From Thermofilum uzonense (GTDB lineage: Archaea > Thermoproteota > Thermoprotei > Thermofilales > Thermofilaceae), in NCBI RefSeq assembly GCF_000993805.1, contig NZ_CP009961.1:924714-988713 (forward strand): a stretch of 64,000 bases of DNA, written 5' to 3'. A program made the position numbers and the translations under genes. The notes under the pieces were generated by a model, which was not told the DNA's origin, did not search any database, and saw only the letters and a list, made by a program, of their open reading frames with translations. Position 1 is the stretch's first letter. Each line of letters starts with the position of its first letter. Of the stretch, positions 33,976 through 43,535 are shown piece by piece.

Positions 33976-34714
33976 TATTACGCAGTATCTTGGAGACTTT
34001 TTGTAGACTAATTTGCTTATATTCGATGCTCTCCTTCTCAAGCGCGATCAACGCGGATTTAGTGAATCCGGGGGCAACGAGAATCCCTCTCACATGATGA
34101 CCAGTACTCATACTGAGCCTGTCAATATACCTTTTAAGCTGATATACTGCGTCGACTCCCGCCGTATCTTTTTTGACCTCGATAAGGACGTAGTTTCCAT
34201 TATTATCAATCATTAAAAGGTCTGCAAACCCGGCTGTCCCCAGTTTAACCTCTTCCTCGATTGGCTTAAGCTCTTCACCTAAAACCTCCAAGGGATACGC
34301 CATAATTGCACGTTTGATATCGTCTTCATCACCCCACATGTCAAACTTTGCCGTATCCTCTAGTTTGAAGGTGTAAAGGCCGAGAACCCTATAAGCATAT
34401 ATTTTTAACTCTTCACTGGGTTTCGGGCGAACCGCTGAGATTACAAGTCTGTTAGACTCTGCTCTAACAGATAGTATGCTTCCTTCGGGTTGGTAGTTCA
34501 CGGGCGTAGACCCATAAGGTCTGTGGACTATCGTTGTTCCATCGCCTTTAATCAGTACTATGCGTTCTCCTCTACCTAGTTTTGAGGATGCACGACCAGA
34601 GTATTCTACCTCGCAATCAGCAACCAAGATTATAGTCTCTCTCTGGTTAAAGCTCTCTCTAAGCTTCACTGCAGCCTCTTGTATGCTGAGGCCCTGGGTC
34701 TGATTTTTACTCAT
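33953..34714 (-). CDS. nucS: Endonuclease NucS/EndoMS
   Basis: 253 residues. The N-terminal beta-sandwich binding domain includes TIVHRPYGSTPVNYQPEGS; the C-terminal RecB-like nuclease has GFADLLMID and VLIEVKKDTAGVDAVYQL (Asp and ExK catalytic set). Archaeal NucS/EndoMS cuts mismatched or branched DNA. It ends convergently with the Cas4-like gene. Full length for the family. Confidence 0.9.
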   Translation of the reverse strand: MSKNQTQGLSIQEAAVKLRESFNQRETIILVADCEVEYSGRASSKLGRGERIVLIKGDGTTIVHRPYGSTPVNYQPEGSILSVRAESNRLVISAVRPKPSEELKIYAYRVLGLYTFKLEDTAKFDMWGDEDDIKRAIMAYPLEVLGEELKPIEEEVKLGTAGFADLLMIDNNGNYVLIEVKKDTAGVDAVYQLKRYIDRLSMSTGHHVRGILVAPGFTKSALIALEKESIEYKQISLQKVSKILRNTKVGLPL

Positions 34715-34807
34715 TCCGAAAAATAGTAAGAATGGTTTCTATTTATTTATAATGGGAAAACTGAAGCAATCGATATCAGGACAGTGATGCAGAACAGAAA
34801 ATACAGT

Positions 34808-35767
34808 TTAAAGTGCCTGAAGTTTTCCGAGCTCCTCGAGGCGTCTGAGCCTCTCTACAATGTTGGGGTGTGTTGAGAAAAGCTCCATTAGCTTGTCAGC
34901 CGTGGTAACCTTGCTCTGGGCTATCCTCTTGGCAGCCTCGTATCCTTCTAGTGCTTCCATGTCTTGGACGGCACTGTCAGGGTCGGCTATGAATAGCTCC
35001 TTGAATCCTGCAACGTGTAGCTGTGCTCCTTGGAGTTTAAGCCTGCCAGTGTAACCAACTATTTTTGCTAAAGCGGACATGAGCCGTGCTGCACCTATGC
35101 TGGGGTTGGGGGCGGTTTTGACGCTGTGGTAATCTGCATAGTATTCACGTATTCTGCTTAGGTGTAGATTTGCTAGACTCAGAATAAAGTACAAGAAGAT
35201 GCTTAGAGCGCCTAGGGCAATAGCCCCGCCTCTGTCGCGGTCTCTACCACCACCTGAATAGAGGAACATCCTCCCAATGATATAGAAGAAGGCTGGCAAC
35301 ACCGAGACGAAGGTCATGAGTTGGACGTCCCGGTGAACTATGTGTCCAACCTCGTGTCCGAGGACTCCGGCTATCTCGTCTCGGTTAAGAGTGTTTAGAA
35401 GTCCTCGCGTTACTGCAATCTTGTGTCCGGTTAGCGGCGAGCCGTAGGCGAAAGCGTTAGGATAGGGAACTTCAGCGATCATTAATTTTGGTTTTTCACG
35501 TAAGCCACTTCGGGAGACTACTTCTTCAAGAGCCATATGTACGTGAGGGGCTTCACTATAGGGTAGCTCCCTAACATGGTAAAATAGTTCTACCAGGTAG
35601 GGAGAAATAAGCCATTGCCCTACGTTGAAGATTAAAGCAAGTATGAGGGCGGCGATAGGAGATGCCAGTCCCATTAAATCCAGAATGAATACAAATGCTA
35701 GTGTAGTTAAGCCGAAGATGAAGCCTAGCGTCAATATCATTGATAATTTGAGGTCTTCAAGAGCCAT
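34808..35767 (-). CDS. htpX: HtpX-like M48 membrane protease
   Basis: 319 residues. Two N-terminal transmembrane helices, then MIAEVPYPNAFAYGSPLTGH, the zinc-binding GVLGHEVGHIVHRD (HExxH), two more helices (~165-215), and REYYADYHSV supplying the third ligand glutamate (EYYAD). A membrane-bound metalloprotease for quality control of membrane proteins. Own promoter region upstream (35,768-35,867). Confidence 0.92.
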   Translation of the reverse strand: MALEDLKLSMILTLGFIFGLTTLAFVFILDLMGLASPIAALILALIFNVGQWLISPYLVELFYHVRELPYSEAPHVHMALEEVVSRSGLREKPKLMIAEVPYPNAFAYGSPLTGHKIAVTRGLLNTLNRDEIAGVLGHEVGHIVHRDVQLMTFVSVLPAFFYIIGRMFLYSGGGRDRDRGGAIALGALSIFLYFILSLANLHLSRIREYYADYHSVKTAPNPSIGAARLMSALAKIVGYTGRLKLQGAQLHVAGFKELFIADPDSAVQDMEALEGYEAAKRIAQSKVTTADKLMELFSTHPNIVERLRRLEELGKLQAL

Positions 35768-35867
35768 AAGCCTCTCCGTAGACTATAGTAATAGAGAAAC
35801 ACTTAAAAATTTAGTCCAACTGCTAACTCTTATAATTTCTTTAGGTATGAGCTAGGAGTGAGGAAAG

Positions 35868-36941
35868 TCAGTAATAGAGCATTTTATAACCGTGCTCCTC
35901 CATCGTGAAATCCACCACATGTTTCTTCCAGGATTCGTCTAATTGCTGAACCTTTTTTAGCCATTCTTCTCGCATTTTCAAGTTCTTTTCCCAAGCCCCC
36001 TCGTCTCTTACGAGAAGAACGACCCGACTTTTTTCATCCGTCAGTTTAACGTTGTATCCTGTGCGCTGGGAAACTTGCTCCGCGAATTTCAGCATCTCCT
36101 CCATGGTGGGCATCGCAGTTATAGGTAGCCTTTTCTGGCTCTCCCCAACCCAGGTATAACCTTTCAGCTCCACGAACATGGGGTTCCCGTGCCTTATCAC
36201 TCGTGAGTATCCATCGGGGTCAACCATGTTGAGCCCCTTGACTAGGGTTAAGCGTATTACTGTGCGGCTCTCATTGAATTTTTCTAGTAATTCGAGGCTA
36301 CGCATAACCATGTCCCATGCTCTAGGTATCTTGGGCTCTGCGGCAGCATTGAAAACTTCCTCGTTTGGTCCGTACACGCTTACGTAGAGATTGGATGGCT
36401 GGGCATCTTTTTTGATTAGCTGCTCAAGTCTCACTGGTATCGAGCCGTTAGTTACCAGGAAAGCGGTGAGGTTTCTCTCTTTAAGCTTCCTTATCATTTC
36501 CGGCAGTAAGGGGTAAAGAGTTGGCTCTCCATCTAGGCTCATCGTGAAGTGACGGGGAAACATTGCTTCGAGAAATCTCTCCTTATCCACTTTGGGATTT
36601 CCTTTGAAGCCTATGAGGAGTAGCCTTTGAGCTATTATGGAGCCATTGATTATTTCGTCAGGGGAATCCCACCGCCAATTGAGGGGGAGCTTGAACCTCC
36701 CCGGCTGGTGCATACGCCAGCAGAACTTGCAAGTGAAATCGCAGAAGTTCAGCACGGGGGTCATCTGAACACATCGGTGGCTCTGTATACCATACCAGTT
36801 TTTATAGCATAACCTTTCGCCTCTTAACGCTGATCGTGTCCATCGGCAAATGGAAACTGCGCTATGGTTGCCGACGAGCCTGTAGCCTGCTCGTAGATAT
36901 TTCTCAACATTTATTCGCTCCTGAAAAGATAGAGCCATCAT
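35868..36941 (-). CDS. taw1: tRNA 4-demethylwyosine synthase (TYW1/Taw1)
   Basis: 357-residue radical SAM enzyme. Signature CDFTCKFCW (CxxxCxxC), preceded by the family-specific GIQSHRCVQMTPVLNFC with extra cysteines for a second Fe-S cluster, and SLDGEPTLYP. It converts m1G37 of tRNA-Phe to 4-demethylwyosine using pyruvate. ATG at 36,941; divergent from the MFS-DUF47 gene with an inverted repeat between. Confidence 0.93.
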   Translation of the reverse strand: MMALSFQERINVEKYLRAGYRLVGNHSAVSICRWTRSALRGERLCYKNWYGIQSHRCVQMTPVLNFCDFTCKFCWRMHQPGRFKLPLNWRWDSPDEIINGSIIAQRLLLIGFKGNPKVDKERFLEAMFPRHFTMSLDGEPTLYPLLPEMIRKLKERNLTAFLVTNGSIPVRLEQLIKKDAQPSNLYVSVYGPNEEVFNAAAEPKIPRAWDMVMRSLELLEKFNESRTVIRLTLVKGLNMVDPDGYSRVIRHGNPMFVELKGYTWVGESQKRLPITAMPTMEEMLKFAEQVSQRTGYNVKLTDEKSRVVLLVRDEGAWEKNLKMREEWLKKVQQLDESWKKHVVDFTMEEHGYKMLYY

Positions 36942-36979
36942 TTCGTATATGCCGTGGTTATTAAAATTCGTTTCTATAT

Positions 36980-37007
36980 ATGTAACAATAAGGTTTTGCA
37001 GTTACAT
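36980..37007 (+). promoter_or_regulatory. Inverted repeat, candidate operator
   Basis: ATGTAAC (36,980-36,986) and GTTACAT (37,001-37,007), a perfect 7-base inverted repeat with a 14-base spacer. It lies in the divergent promoter region between taw1 and the MFS-DUF47 gene: a TATA-like ATATATAG for taw1 overlaps its left edge and TATATAAATA for the MFS gene begins a few bases to the right. Position and symmetry suggest a dimeric repressor site; no binding protein is known. Confidence 0.4.
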
Positions 37008-37064
37008 AATAACCTATATAAATATAATTTTATATAAGGGAGGGAGGGAGATTTTTAGGGATGA

Positions 37065-38909
37065 ATGTTGAAAAAAGAGAACAAGGCTTTACTACTCATT
37101 CTAGCAACAGAGGTGTTAGTTGGTAGTGCCACAGGTGTTCAGAGAGCAATAGCATCAGTAGCGACTAGTGGTAGTCTTCAAGGCTTACCCGTCCTACTTC
37201 CGTTAGTTTCATTCGGTGTTTTCAAGGCCACATTCGATTTAACAGCAGGATATATCTCACACAAGAAGGGCAGAAGGACTTCACTTGTTATAGGTACAAC
37301 GGCGTATCTTATCGGAGCCACTTTAATCTTCCTCGCTAAACCCCCACTAAATTTCGTGATAGGTAATATTTTCGTTGGTATAGGTGAGGGTATAGTTTTC
37401 GCGACGTCCGCCATAGCTATAGGGGACATTCTTGGAGTTGAAAGATCATCGCTTACCTTCGGCTACATAGAGAGCGCGTGTTACATTGGTTATGCGTTTG
37501 GAGCATATATAGGAGGATGGGCTTGGAGCACCTTAGGAGGTACTACAGCCCTTATGATCATAGTGGTCTCATCCGCCCTAGCACTAGGCACTGCAATCAG
37601 TAGCCGTGAAACGAGCACTTATCTCGAGTCTGACAAGAAAAAATTCAGTGCAAAACCTAGACCCCAAGCTGCCCTAAAACTTATAATATCGAATCCCAGT
37701 CTAGTCTCTCCTCTCATAGCTGCACACGTTGCAAAGATGGCTGATAGTATCGTATGGGGCGTAATGCCGCTCTTCATGCTTAGCAGGGGGCTCGACGTCT
37801 ACTATGCTGGCTATGCACAATCCGTACTTTTGATAGTATGGTCTGCCACAATGCCCTTCTGGTCCTCGTATTCCGACAGGGTTGGAAGACGGCTTATATC
37901 CATGCTGGGGCTAATGTTTACAGCCTTCATGCTCATAGCCCTTCCCAGCACACGTTCTTTTCCAGAGATTCTACTAATAGCTCTGGGTCTCGGAATAGGT
38001 TACGCGATGTTTTACCCTGTTCTCCCTGCCCCCATCTCTGACATGAGCCCTCCCTCGATCCGGGACATATCTGTAGGATTCTACCGTTTTGCGAGGGATT
38101 CAGGCTACGCGACTGGGGCTATTCTGGCTAGTTTCCTTTTGCAAGGAGCCGGGGGAGGATACCCCTCTGTCTTCACCAACGTCGGCGTTCTGGTCGCTAT
38201 AACAGCAGCGTTTTACTCGGTATTCTTCAGGGAGACCAGGCCAACATGGCCTTTCTTCGACCTTGTGGTGGAGCATGTGGAAACTATCAAGAAAATTCTC
38301 TCTTTACAGAAGGACATTGTTAAAGACATTTTCGAGGGCAGGTTGGGTGAGGCTCAAAGGAAAACGGAGGAGATTAAAGAGCTTGAGAGAAAGGCTGACA
38401 GGATTAAAAGAGAGGTGGCTTGGAGGATATGGTCGGGTTTCCTTCCGATATCTAGCCGTATGGATTTTGAGAAACTCGTAGAGGAAATAGATAAGGTTGC
38501 CGGTGCGGTAATAGAGTGCAACGAGAGACTCCTCTGGGTCAAGTTTGTTCCAGAGCTCAGCGAATTAGAGCCCTCCATTGTTGAAATGGTTAGCGAAACA
38601 GAGGGGCTCGCAGGTAAACTTATCGAGAACATCCAGATGTTGAGACTGTCCCCTGCCTACGCTGTAAACATATCACGAGAGATAGACAGCGGTGAAAGAA
38701 AAGTGGATAGACTCAGGTCCGAGACCCTATCTAAGATAAGGCAACTAGTAGATCAGGGCAAGATCGACGTCATGTCAGCCTTAAACCTTATGGACGCCGT
38801 TAACTTGATTGAGCTCTCATCGGATGACTTCCAGGATGCAGCAGATATCATAAGAATAATAGCCTACAAGCACGCGGCGTTGCCGCCTGAGAAGGTAGAG
38901 ACACTCTAA
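37065..38909 (+). CDS. MFS transporter fused to DUF47/PhoU-like domain
   Basis: 614 residues. Residues 1-~395 are a 12-helix major facilitator: KATFDLTAGYISHKKGRRTS is the cytoplasmic loop 2-3 motif and SYSDRVGRRLISMLG its repeat in the second half. Residues ~405-614 are cytosolic and helical, with DIFEGRLGEAQRKTEEIKEL, ADRIKREVAWRIW and a repeat of that layout, the pattern of DUF47 (PhoU-like) proteins that bind metal ions and control phosphate transporters. ATG at 37,065. A fused transporter-regulator, perhaps for phosphate or another oxyanion; the substrate is inference. Confidence 0.82.
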   Translation: MLKKENKALLLILATEVLVGSATGVQRAIASVATSGSLQGLPVLLPLVSFGVFKATFDLTAGYISHKKGRRTSLVIGTTAYLIGATLIFLAKPPLNFVIGNIFVGIGEGIVFATSAIAIGDILGVERSSLTFGYIESACYIGYAFGAYIGGWAWSTLGGTTALMIIVVSSALALGTAISSRETSTYLESDKKKFSAKPRPQAALKLIISNPSLVSPLIAAHVAKMADSIVWGVMPLFMLSRGLDVYYAGYAQSVLLIVWSATMPFWSSYSDRVGRRLISMLGLMFTAFMLIALPSTRSFPEILLIALGLGIGYAMFYPVLPAPISDMSPPSIRDISVGFYRFARDSGYATGAILASFLLQGAGGGYPSVFTNVGVLVAITAAFYSVFFRETRPTWPFFDLVVEHVETIKKILSLQKDIVKDIFEGRLGEAQRKTEEIKELERKADRIKREVAWRIWSGFLPISSRMDFEKLVEEIDKVAGAVIECNERLLWVKFVPELSELEPSIVEMVSETEGLAGKLIENIQMLRLSPAYAVNISREIDSGERKVDRLRSETLSKIRQLVDQGKIDVMSALNLMDAVNLIELSSDDFQDAADIIRIIAYKHAALPPEKVETL

Positions 38910-39698
38910 CTATAGTTTTCTGCTCCCGTCTTCAATGGTACGATAGTATATTTCAGCGTATCCTTGTAGAATTTCTTTTGCCCTTTTAGCGGCTTCTAAG
39001 ACTTGCTCCTTTGGCGTTTTCGGCTTGCGGCGGTACTCTTCTGGGACTCCTGTATAGGGGATGAACTGCTGGACAACGTATACAAGGCGAGGAGCTTTGT
39101 CGAGGCGCATCTCGAGGATCTCTCGTGCTATCTTCTCTACATCCTCTACACCTAGAAGGTCGGGGACTAGGAGTGTTCTAAGCTCTAGGAAGTCCTCTAC
39201 ACGCTGTGAAACCTGTATCCCCATTCTAACCCTCTCCGTCATCTTTACCGCAACGCCTGGCTGTAGCCCTGCAACTCGTGCGTATTTTACAGGATCCTCG
39301 AGCGGGGCCTTGATATCTATAGCTATGTGGTCGAGGGCTACACGGCTAAGAATATACTCTATCGCCCCGGGTATACTCGCGTTCGTGTCCAGGCTAAGCT
39401 TCAACCCGGTCATAGCCTTAACCCTGGCGAAAAGCTCTCCAAGTGCTCTAAACTGTAGCGTGGGCTCACCACCAGTCACGTGGAAATAATCCACGAAGCT
39501 CGCAGCCCTGCTAGCAGCGGCGACTATCTCGTCCACGCTTACAGGCTTCTTCTCAACCCCCCTGGCGAGCACAGAGTTGGCACACCAGGGACACTTGAAG
39601 TTGCAGAAGCTAAGCCATAAGGTGAAGCTAACACTCTCTAATACATCAACTAGACTATTCTCTTTCCACCCTCCCACCCATAAAACTTGGGTGTTCAA
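38910..39698 (-). CDS. Radical SAM activating enzyme-like protein (PflA/NrdG type)
   Basis: About 262 residues. FCNFKCPWCAN is the CxxxCxxC motif; HVTGGEPTLQF and SLDTNASIPGAIEYIL follow as in glycyl-radical-enzyme activases (COG1180/COG0602). The frame extends to 39,836 inside feoB, but TTG at 39,698 overlaps the feoB stop (TTGA) with GGTGAT about six bases upstream, so I take that start. This makes it translationally coupled to feoAB. No glycyl-radical enzyme gene is in the window. Confidence 0.82.
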   Translation of the reverse strand: MNTQVLWVGGWKENSLVDVLESVSFTLWLSFCNFKCPWCANSVLARGVEKKPVSVDEIVAAASRAASFVDYFHVTGGEPTLQFRALGELFARVKAMTGLKLSLDTNASIPGAIEYILSRVALDHIAIDIKAPLEDPVKYARVAGLQPGVAVKMTERVRMGIQVSQRVEDFLELRTLLVPDLLGVEDVEKIAREILEMRLDKAPRLVYVVQQFIPYTGVPEEYRRKPKTPKEQVLEAAKRAKEILQGYAEIYYRTIEDGSRKL

Positions 39699-41803
39699 CC
39701 GGGCATCACCAGGCTTAATAGGTGGTATACAAGTGAGGCTGATAAAGTTCCTATAATGAGCGTATAAAGTACTAGGATTAACGTCAGCCTTCTGTCGCGA
39801 AACTGTGCATGAAAGGCTGAGACCGTGGCCAGGCATGGCGTGTAAACGGTTGTAAAGATCATGAGGCTAGCCAGCTGTGCAGGGGTTAGTGCAAGGGACT
39901 GAACAGCTTCGGATGGGTTTGTAGCCCCCGTCATTACTATCAGGGTTGAAGCCACTGCTTCTTTCGCGATAAAACCCGTTATGAGGGCGAGGGATATTTG
40001 CCACGATTGGATTCCTATAAGAGAAGTAAGGGGAGTTATTGCTTCTCCTATTGATCGAGCATAAGAATCGGTGGCCTCTTGTACGTAACCTTGAGGCCCG
40101 GTATGTAGGAGTGCCCAAACGAGGATTGTAAGCATGAAGATTATCGTTCCAGCCTTTTTCAGGAAGTGTAGAGTATTATCCCAAGCATACCACCATATGA
40201 CTTTCAAGCTAGGCCTATGATATGGGGGCAACTCAAGAATAAGCTCCGTTTTTGCACCTCCCCCCATCAACCTTGAAGCTATCTTTGCTGCGACTGCTAC
40301 AAGGAGAAGGGAGTAAGCGTAAACCGCCAGTACTGCTATTATCTTAGCAGTAGAAGTAGCCGGGATCGCAGATGCCAAAAAGAGTAGAATAACCAGGCGA
40401 GCCTGGCATGGAATGAGGGGGGCTATCATTGAGACGAGAATCTTCTCTTTGTCGGTGTCAAGTATTTTGGTGCCCATTATGGCAGGAACGTTACAGCCAA
40501 AGCCGAGCAACAAAGGCATAAGTGCTTTCCCGGAAGCGCCAAGGCGACTCATAAGGCCATGGTAGACCGTCGCAATCCTAGCCATAAGCCCCGTGTCTTC
40601 CAGGAATCCAAATGCCACGAACACTATGAAGATCAATGGGAGGAAAGTTAAAACAGCGCCTACACCGCCTATTATCCCCTCAGTAATCAATGAGATCAAG
40701 TAGGGAGGGGCTCCATGAATAGTCATAAAATCTGATACGAACTGGCTGACCGTGTCAAAGAGGGATGATAATATGCTTGACAGAGTATACGTCTCAAATA
40801 ATTGTGCAAGTTCCTTGTTACCGGTGAGCTCTAGTATCTGCTTTATTGGAAAGCCTGTGTTCACGGATAATACGAGAACTAGCACAGCAAATATTAGAAG
40901 TAAAGAAGCTAGTGGGCCAGCTAGAGGATGTAAAAATATCTTGTCCAGGTTCTCCGTGAACTCTCGCCCAGCTACACTAGTATAGGTCACGCTCTCAGCG
41001 ACTAGCTTTCCTATAAAATCATACCTAACGCTCGCCGTGATGAGAGCAGCGGGATCCCCTAGATCCTGCTCGATCTTTTTCCTAGTCTCCTCAACCAGGA
41101 CTTGGAGGGAAGAGCAGCCCGTCTTTTTAATTAGCTGTTCGAGCTCAACATCTCCTTCCAGCAAACGGAGCGCTGCCCATTGTAAAGGATATCGGCTCAT
41201 CTCCTTGCACGCGCTTAGAGCTTCAACGAGGTCCTTAGCATAGTAGCCGAGCCCACCATAGTCAAGGCTTAGTTTTCGGGAGGGGTACTTGCCTTCGGCT
41301 ACCTGTATAATATAGTCTGTTAACTCATGGATGCCTTCCCTTTTCAGTGCCGATATCGCTACTACTGGGACCCCTAGCCTGCGGCTAATCTTCTCAGTAT
41401 TAATATGTATGCCACGCCGAGAGGCAGCATCGATCTTGTTTATTGCGACTATAACTTTGTCATAAAGCTCTAGGGTTTGAACGGCGAGATAGAGAGAAGT
41501 TTCCAATGACACGGCATTGGCAACCACGACAATGACGTCAGGCTTTTCGCTTACGATATAATCTCGGGCTATCGCCTCCTCCTCAGTTAAAGCATTTAGA
41601 CTGTACGTTCCCGGAAGGTCGACGACCCTGATCCTGTACCCCATGTGTTCGAAGAAACCCTCATATTTGTCTACGGTCTTCCCAGGCCAGTTACCAACGA
41701 ACCTGTTAGCACCAACAAGAATGTTAAAAAGAGTGCTCTTGCCCACGTTGGGAGACCCAGCTAGTGCCACTACTATTTCCCGCGCTCTGCTGGGATTACT
41801 CAT
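39695..41803 (-). CDS. feoB: Ferrous iron transporter FeoB
   Basis: 702 residues. N-terminal GTPase: G1 GSPNVGKSTLFN, G3 DLPGTYSL, G4 AINKIDAA; then a helical GDI-like region (~170-270) and a membrane domain with about eight helices including GFGCNVPAIMGTK, the conserved cysteine motif, and SLITEGIIGGVGAVLTFLPL. It takes up Fe(II). Overlaps feoA by 4 bases and the downstream radical SAM gene by 4. Confidence 0.95.
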   Translation of the reverse strand: MSNPSRAREIVVALAGSPNVGKSTLFNILVGANRFVGNWPGKTVDKYEGFFEHMGYRIRVVDLPGTYSLNALTEEEAIARDYIVSEKPDVIVVVANAVSLETSLYLAVQTLELYDKVIVAINKIDAASRRGIHINTEKISRRLGVPVVAISALKREGIHELTDYIIQVAEGKYPSRKLSLDYGGLGYYAKDLVEALSACKEMSRYPLQWAALRLLEGDVELEQLIKKTGCSSLQVLVEETRKKIEQDLGDPAALITASVRYDFIGKLVAESVTYTSVAGREFTENLDKIFLHPLAGPLASLLLIFAVLVLVLSVNTGFPIKQILELTGNKELAQLFETYTLSSILSSLFDTVSQFVSDFMTIHGAPPYLISLITEGIIGGVGAVLTFLPLIFIVFVAFGFLEDTGLMARIATVYHGLMSRLGASGKALMPLLLGFGCNVPAIMGTKILDTDKEKILVSMIAPLIPCQARLVILLFLASAIPATSTAKIIAVLAVYAYSLLLVAVAAKIASRLMGGGAKTELILELPPYHRPSLKVIWWYAWDNTLHFLKKAGTIIFMLTILVWALLHTGPQGYVQEATDSYARSIGEAITPLTSLIGIQSWQISLALITGFIAKEAVASTLIVMTGATNPSEAVQSLALTPAQLASLMIFTTVYTPCLATVSAFHAQFRDRRLTLILVLYTLIIGTLSASLVYHLLSLVMPG

Positions 41804-42045
41804 TCTATCACCTCAACGATGATGCGTGCTGCAAGACCCCTTCCTATGGCTATCCTCGTCCCAGAGCGTTCTACAACTATCGGACCTGCATTGTTGAAAA
41901 CAACTCTTAGTTCCTCTCCCGGAACAACTCCAAGCTCAAAGAGTCTACGCATCGAACCTCTTCCTCCTTCAAAACTGATAACCTTCACACGAGAGCCAGG
42001 CTTAGCGAAGAGTAAGGGTATTCTGTTAGACAGCGCCATAATCAC
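41800..42045 (-). CDS. feoA: FeoA SH3-like regulator of FeoB
   Basis: 81 residues of the FeoA/DtxR-C-terminal SH3 fold: VISFEGGRGSMRRLFELGVV then PGEELRVVFNNAGPIVV and AIGRGLAARIIV. First gene of the feoA-feoB-radical SAM operon. AATTTAAAAAC on the minus strand about 25-35 bases upstream is a likely TATA element. Confidence 0.92.
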   Translation of the reverse strand: MIMALSNRIPLLFAKPGSRVKVISFEGGRGSMRRLFELGVVPGEELRVVFNNAGPIVVERSGTRIAIGRGLAARIIVEVIE

Positions 42046-42133
42046 GCAAGAGGTTAGACAGCAGGGTTGTTTTTAAATTTTTAAATCACTGTGAAAATAC
42101 ATAAGAACGCTCTATTAGGTGAACCAGAAAGTC

Positions 42134-43423
42134 TTAAGGATATGTCCGTGACGTTGTTCTTGGGAACGGGAGCGAGTCAACTATATGGTCTAGCCCTGCT
42201 ATCCACATAACCAGTCTATCCATACCAAGCCCAAACCCTGCGTGTGGAACAGAGCCATACCTGCGCAGGTCGAGATACCACTCATAGTCTGAGGGGTTAA
42301 GCCCAAAACGTTTTATCTTTTCTACGAGCTCTTCAAGCTTATCTATCCTTTCCCCGCCCCCGATTATCTCGCCGTAGCCCTCGGGCGCAAGCAAGTCTGC
42401 CGAGAGCGTGACGCTGGGCCGCGAAGGGTCATTCTTATGGTAGAAAGCCTTTACCGACTCCGGGAAGCCGTAGAGAAAGAACGGTTTATCAAACTCCATT
42501 GTAAGGACTCTCTCCTCGTCTGCTCCCAGGTCGTCTCCCCACTTTATCCCTACACCCTTATTCTGGAGAATCTCGATCGCCTTGTCATAACTGATTCTTG
42601 GAAAAGGCGGTTCGACAAGCTTAAGCCTGCTTAAATCCCTGCCCAAGAATGTAAGCTCATCATGGTTCTTCTCCAATACTCTCCTTACGATGTGCGAAAT
42701 AAGCTCTTCTTCCACCTTTAGAATACCCTCCAGGCCCATCCAAGCCGCTTCGGCCTCGGCGTGCCAGTACTCTGTTAGGTGGCGCCTGGTCCTGGACTTC
42801 TCAGCTCTGAATGAGGGAGCAACCGTGTAGACCTTTTCCAAGGAGAATATCAACGCCTCCAGGTAAAATTGCGAGGACTGGGTAAGATATACCGTGGAGC
42901 CATCCACATATTTGACGGGGAAGAGGGTTGCGCCACCCTCAACAGCAGCTGATACGAACATCGGTGCTTGAACCTCATAGTAGCCATTAGTTCTAAACCA
43001 TTCATGTAACGCGGCAAACGCGGTATCCCTTATCTTTAGAACCGCGGTGAGCTTCCTCGACCTTACCGCGAGGTGTCTGACCTCTAGTAGAAACTCCCTG
43101 GACGCATCCCTTCTAATGGGAAAGTTATCGGCAAGACTCACTATCTCCAAGTTTTCCCCCTGGATTTCCTTTCCTCCTGGAGCCCTTGGATCATCCCGTA
43201 GACGTCCAGAAACAATGACCGAGCTTTCAACCGTGACTCTCCGCGCAGCATCATGTCCGCGGGCTGAGGGCGAGAACACAGCCTGAATTATGCCGGTTGA
43301 GTCCCTAACTACGACGAAGGCCTTGTCGCCGAGATCACGGCGCCTGTAAACCCAGCCTCTAACAGTGACCTCTTCCCCCTGGCTAAGTTTTAAAGCCTCT
43401 CGAACAGGTATAACCTGCGACAT
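42134..43423 (-). CDS. asnS: Asparaginyl-tRNA synthetase
   Basis: About 429 residues from ATG 43,423, which has GGGGTGG just upstream; the frame is open to 43,753 but that part overlaps the divergent methyltransferase and is not synthetase-like. N-terminal OB fold (VTVRGWVYRRRDLGDKAFVV), class II motif 2 FRAEKSRTRRHLTEYWHAEA, motif 3 HAGFGLGMDRLVMWIAGL. The HAEAEAAWM segment fits archaeal AsnRS rather than AspRS, though the two families are close. Confidence 0.88.
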   Translation of the reverse strand: MSQVIPVREALKLSQGEEVTVRGWVYRRRDLGDKAFVVVRDSTGIIQAVFSPSARGHDAARRVTVESSVIVSGRLRDDPRAPGGKEIQGENLEIVSLADNFPIRRDASREFLLEVRHLAVRSRKLTAVLKIRDTAFAALHEWFRTNGYYEVQAPMFVSAAVEGGATLFPVKYVDGSTVYLTQSSQFYLEALIFSLEKVYTVAPSFRAEKSRTRRHLTEYWHAEAEAAWMGLEGILKVEEELISHIVRRVLEKNHDELTFLGRDLSRLKLVEPPFPRISYDKAIEILQNKGVGIKWGDDLGADEERVLTMEFDKPFFLYGFPESVKAFYHKNDPSRPSVTLSADLLAPEGYGEIIGGGERIDKLEELVEKIKRFGLNPSDYEWYLDLRRYGSVPHAGFGLGMDRLVMWIAGLDHIVDSLPFPRTTSRTYP

Positions 43424-43535
43424 GCCCACCCCAGCCTCTACTATACGGGAATCCCTATTCACATTAATTACTAAAACTTTGCTCCGTTTGTACACGCGAC
43501 GGTCAAGAAGACTCCTCTTCCATGGAGCAGAAATC

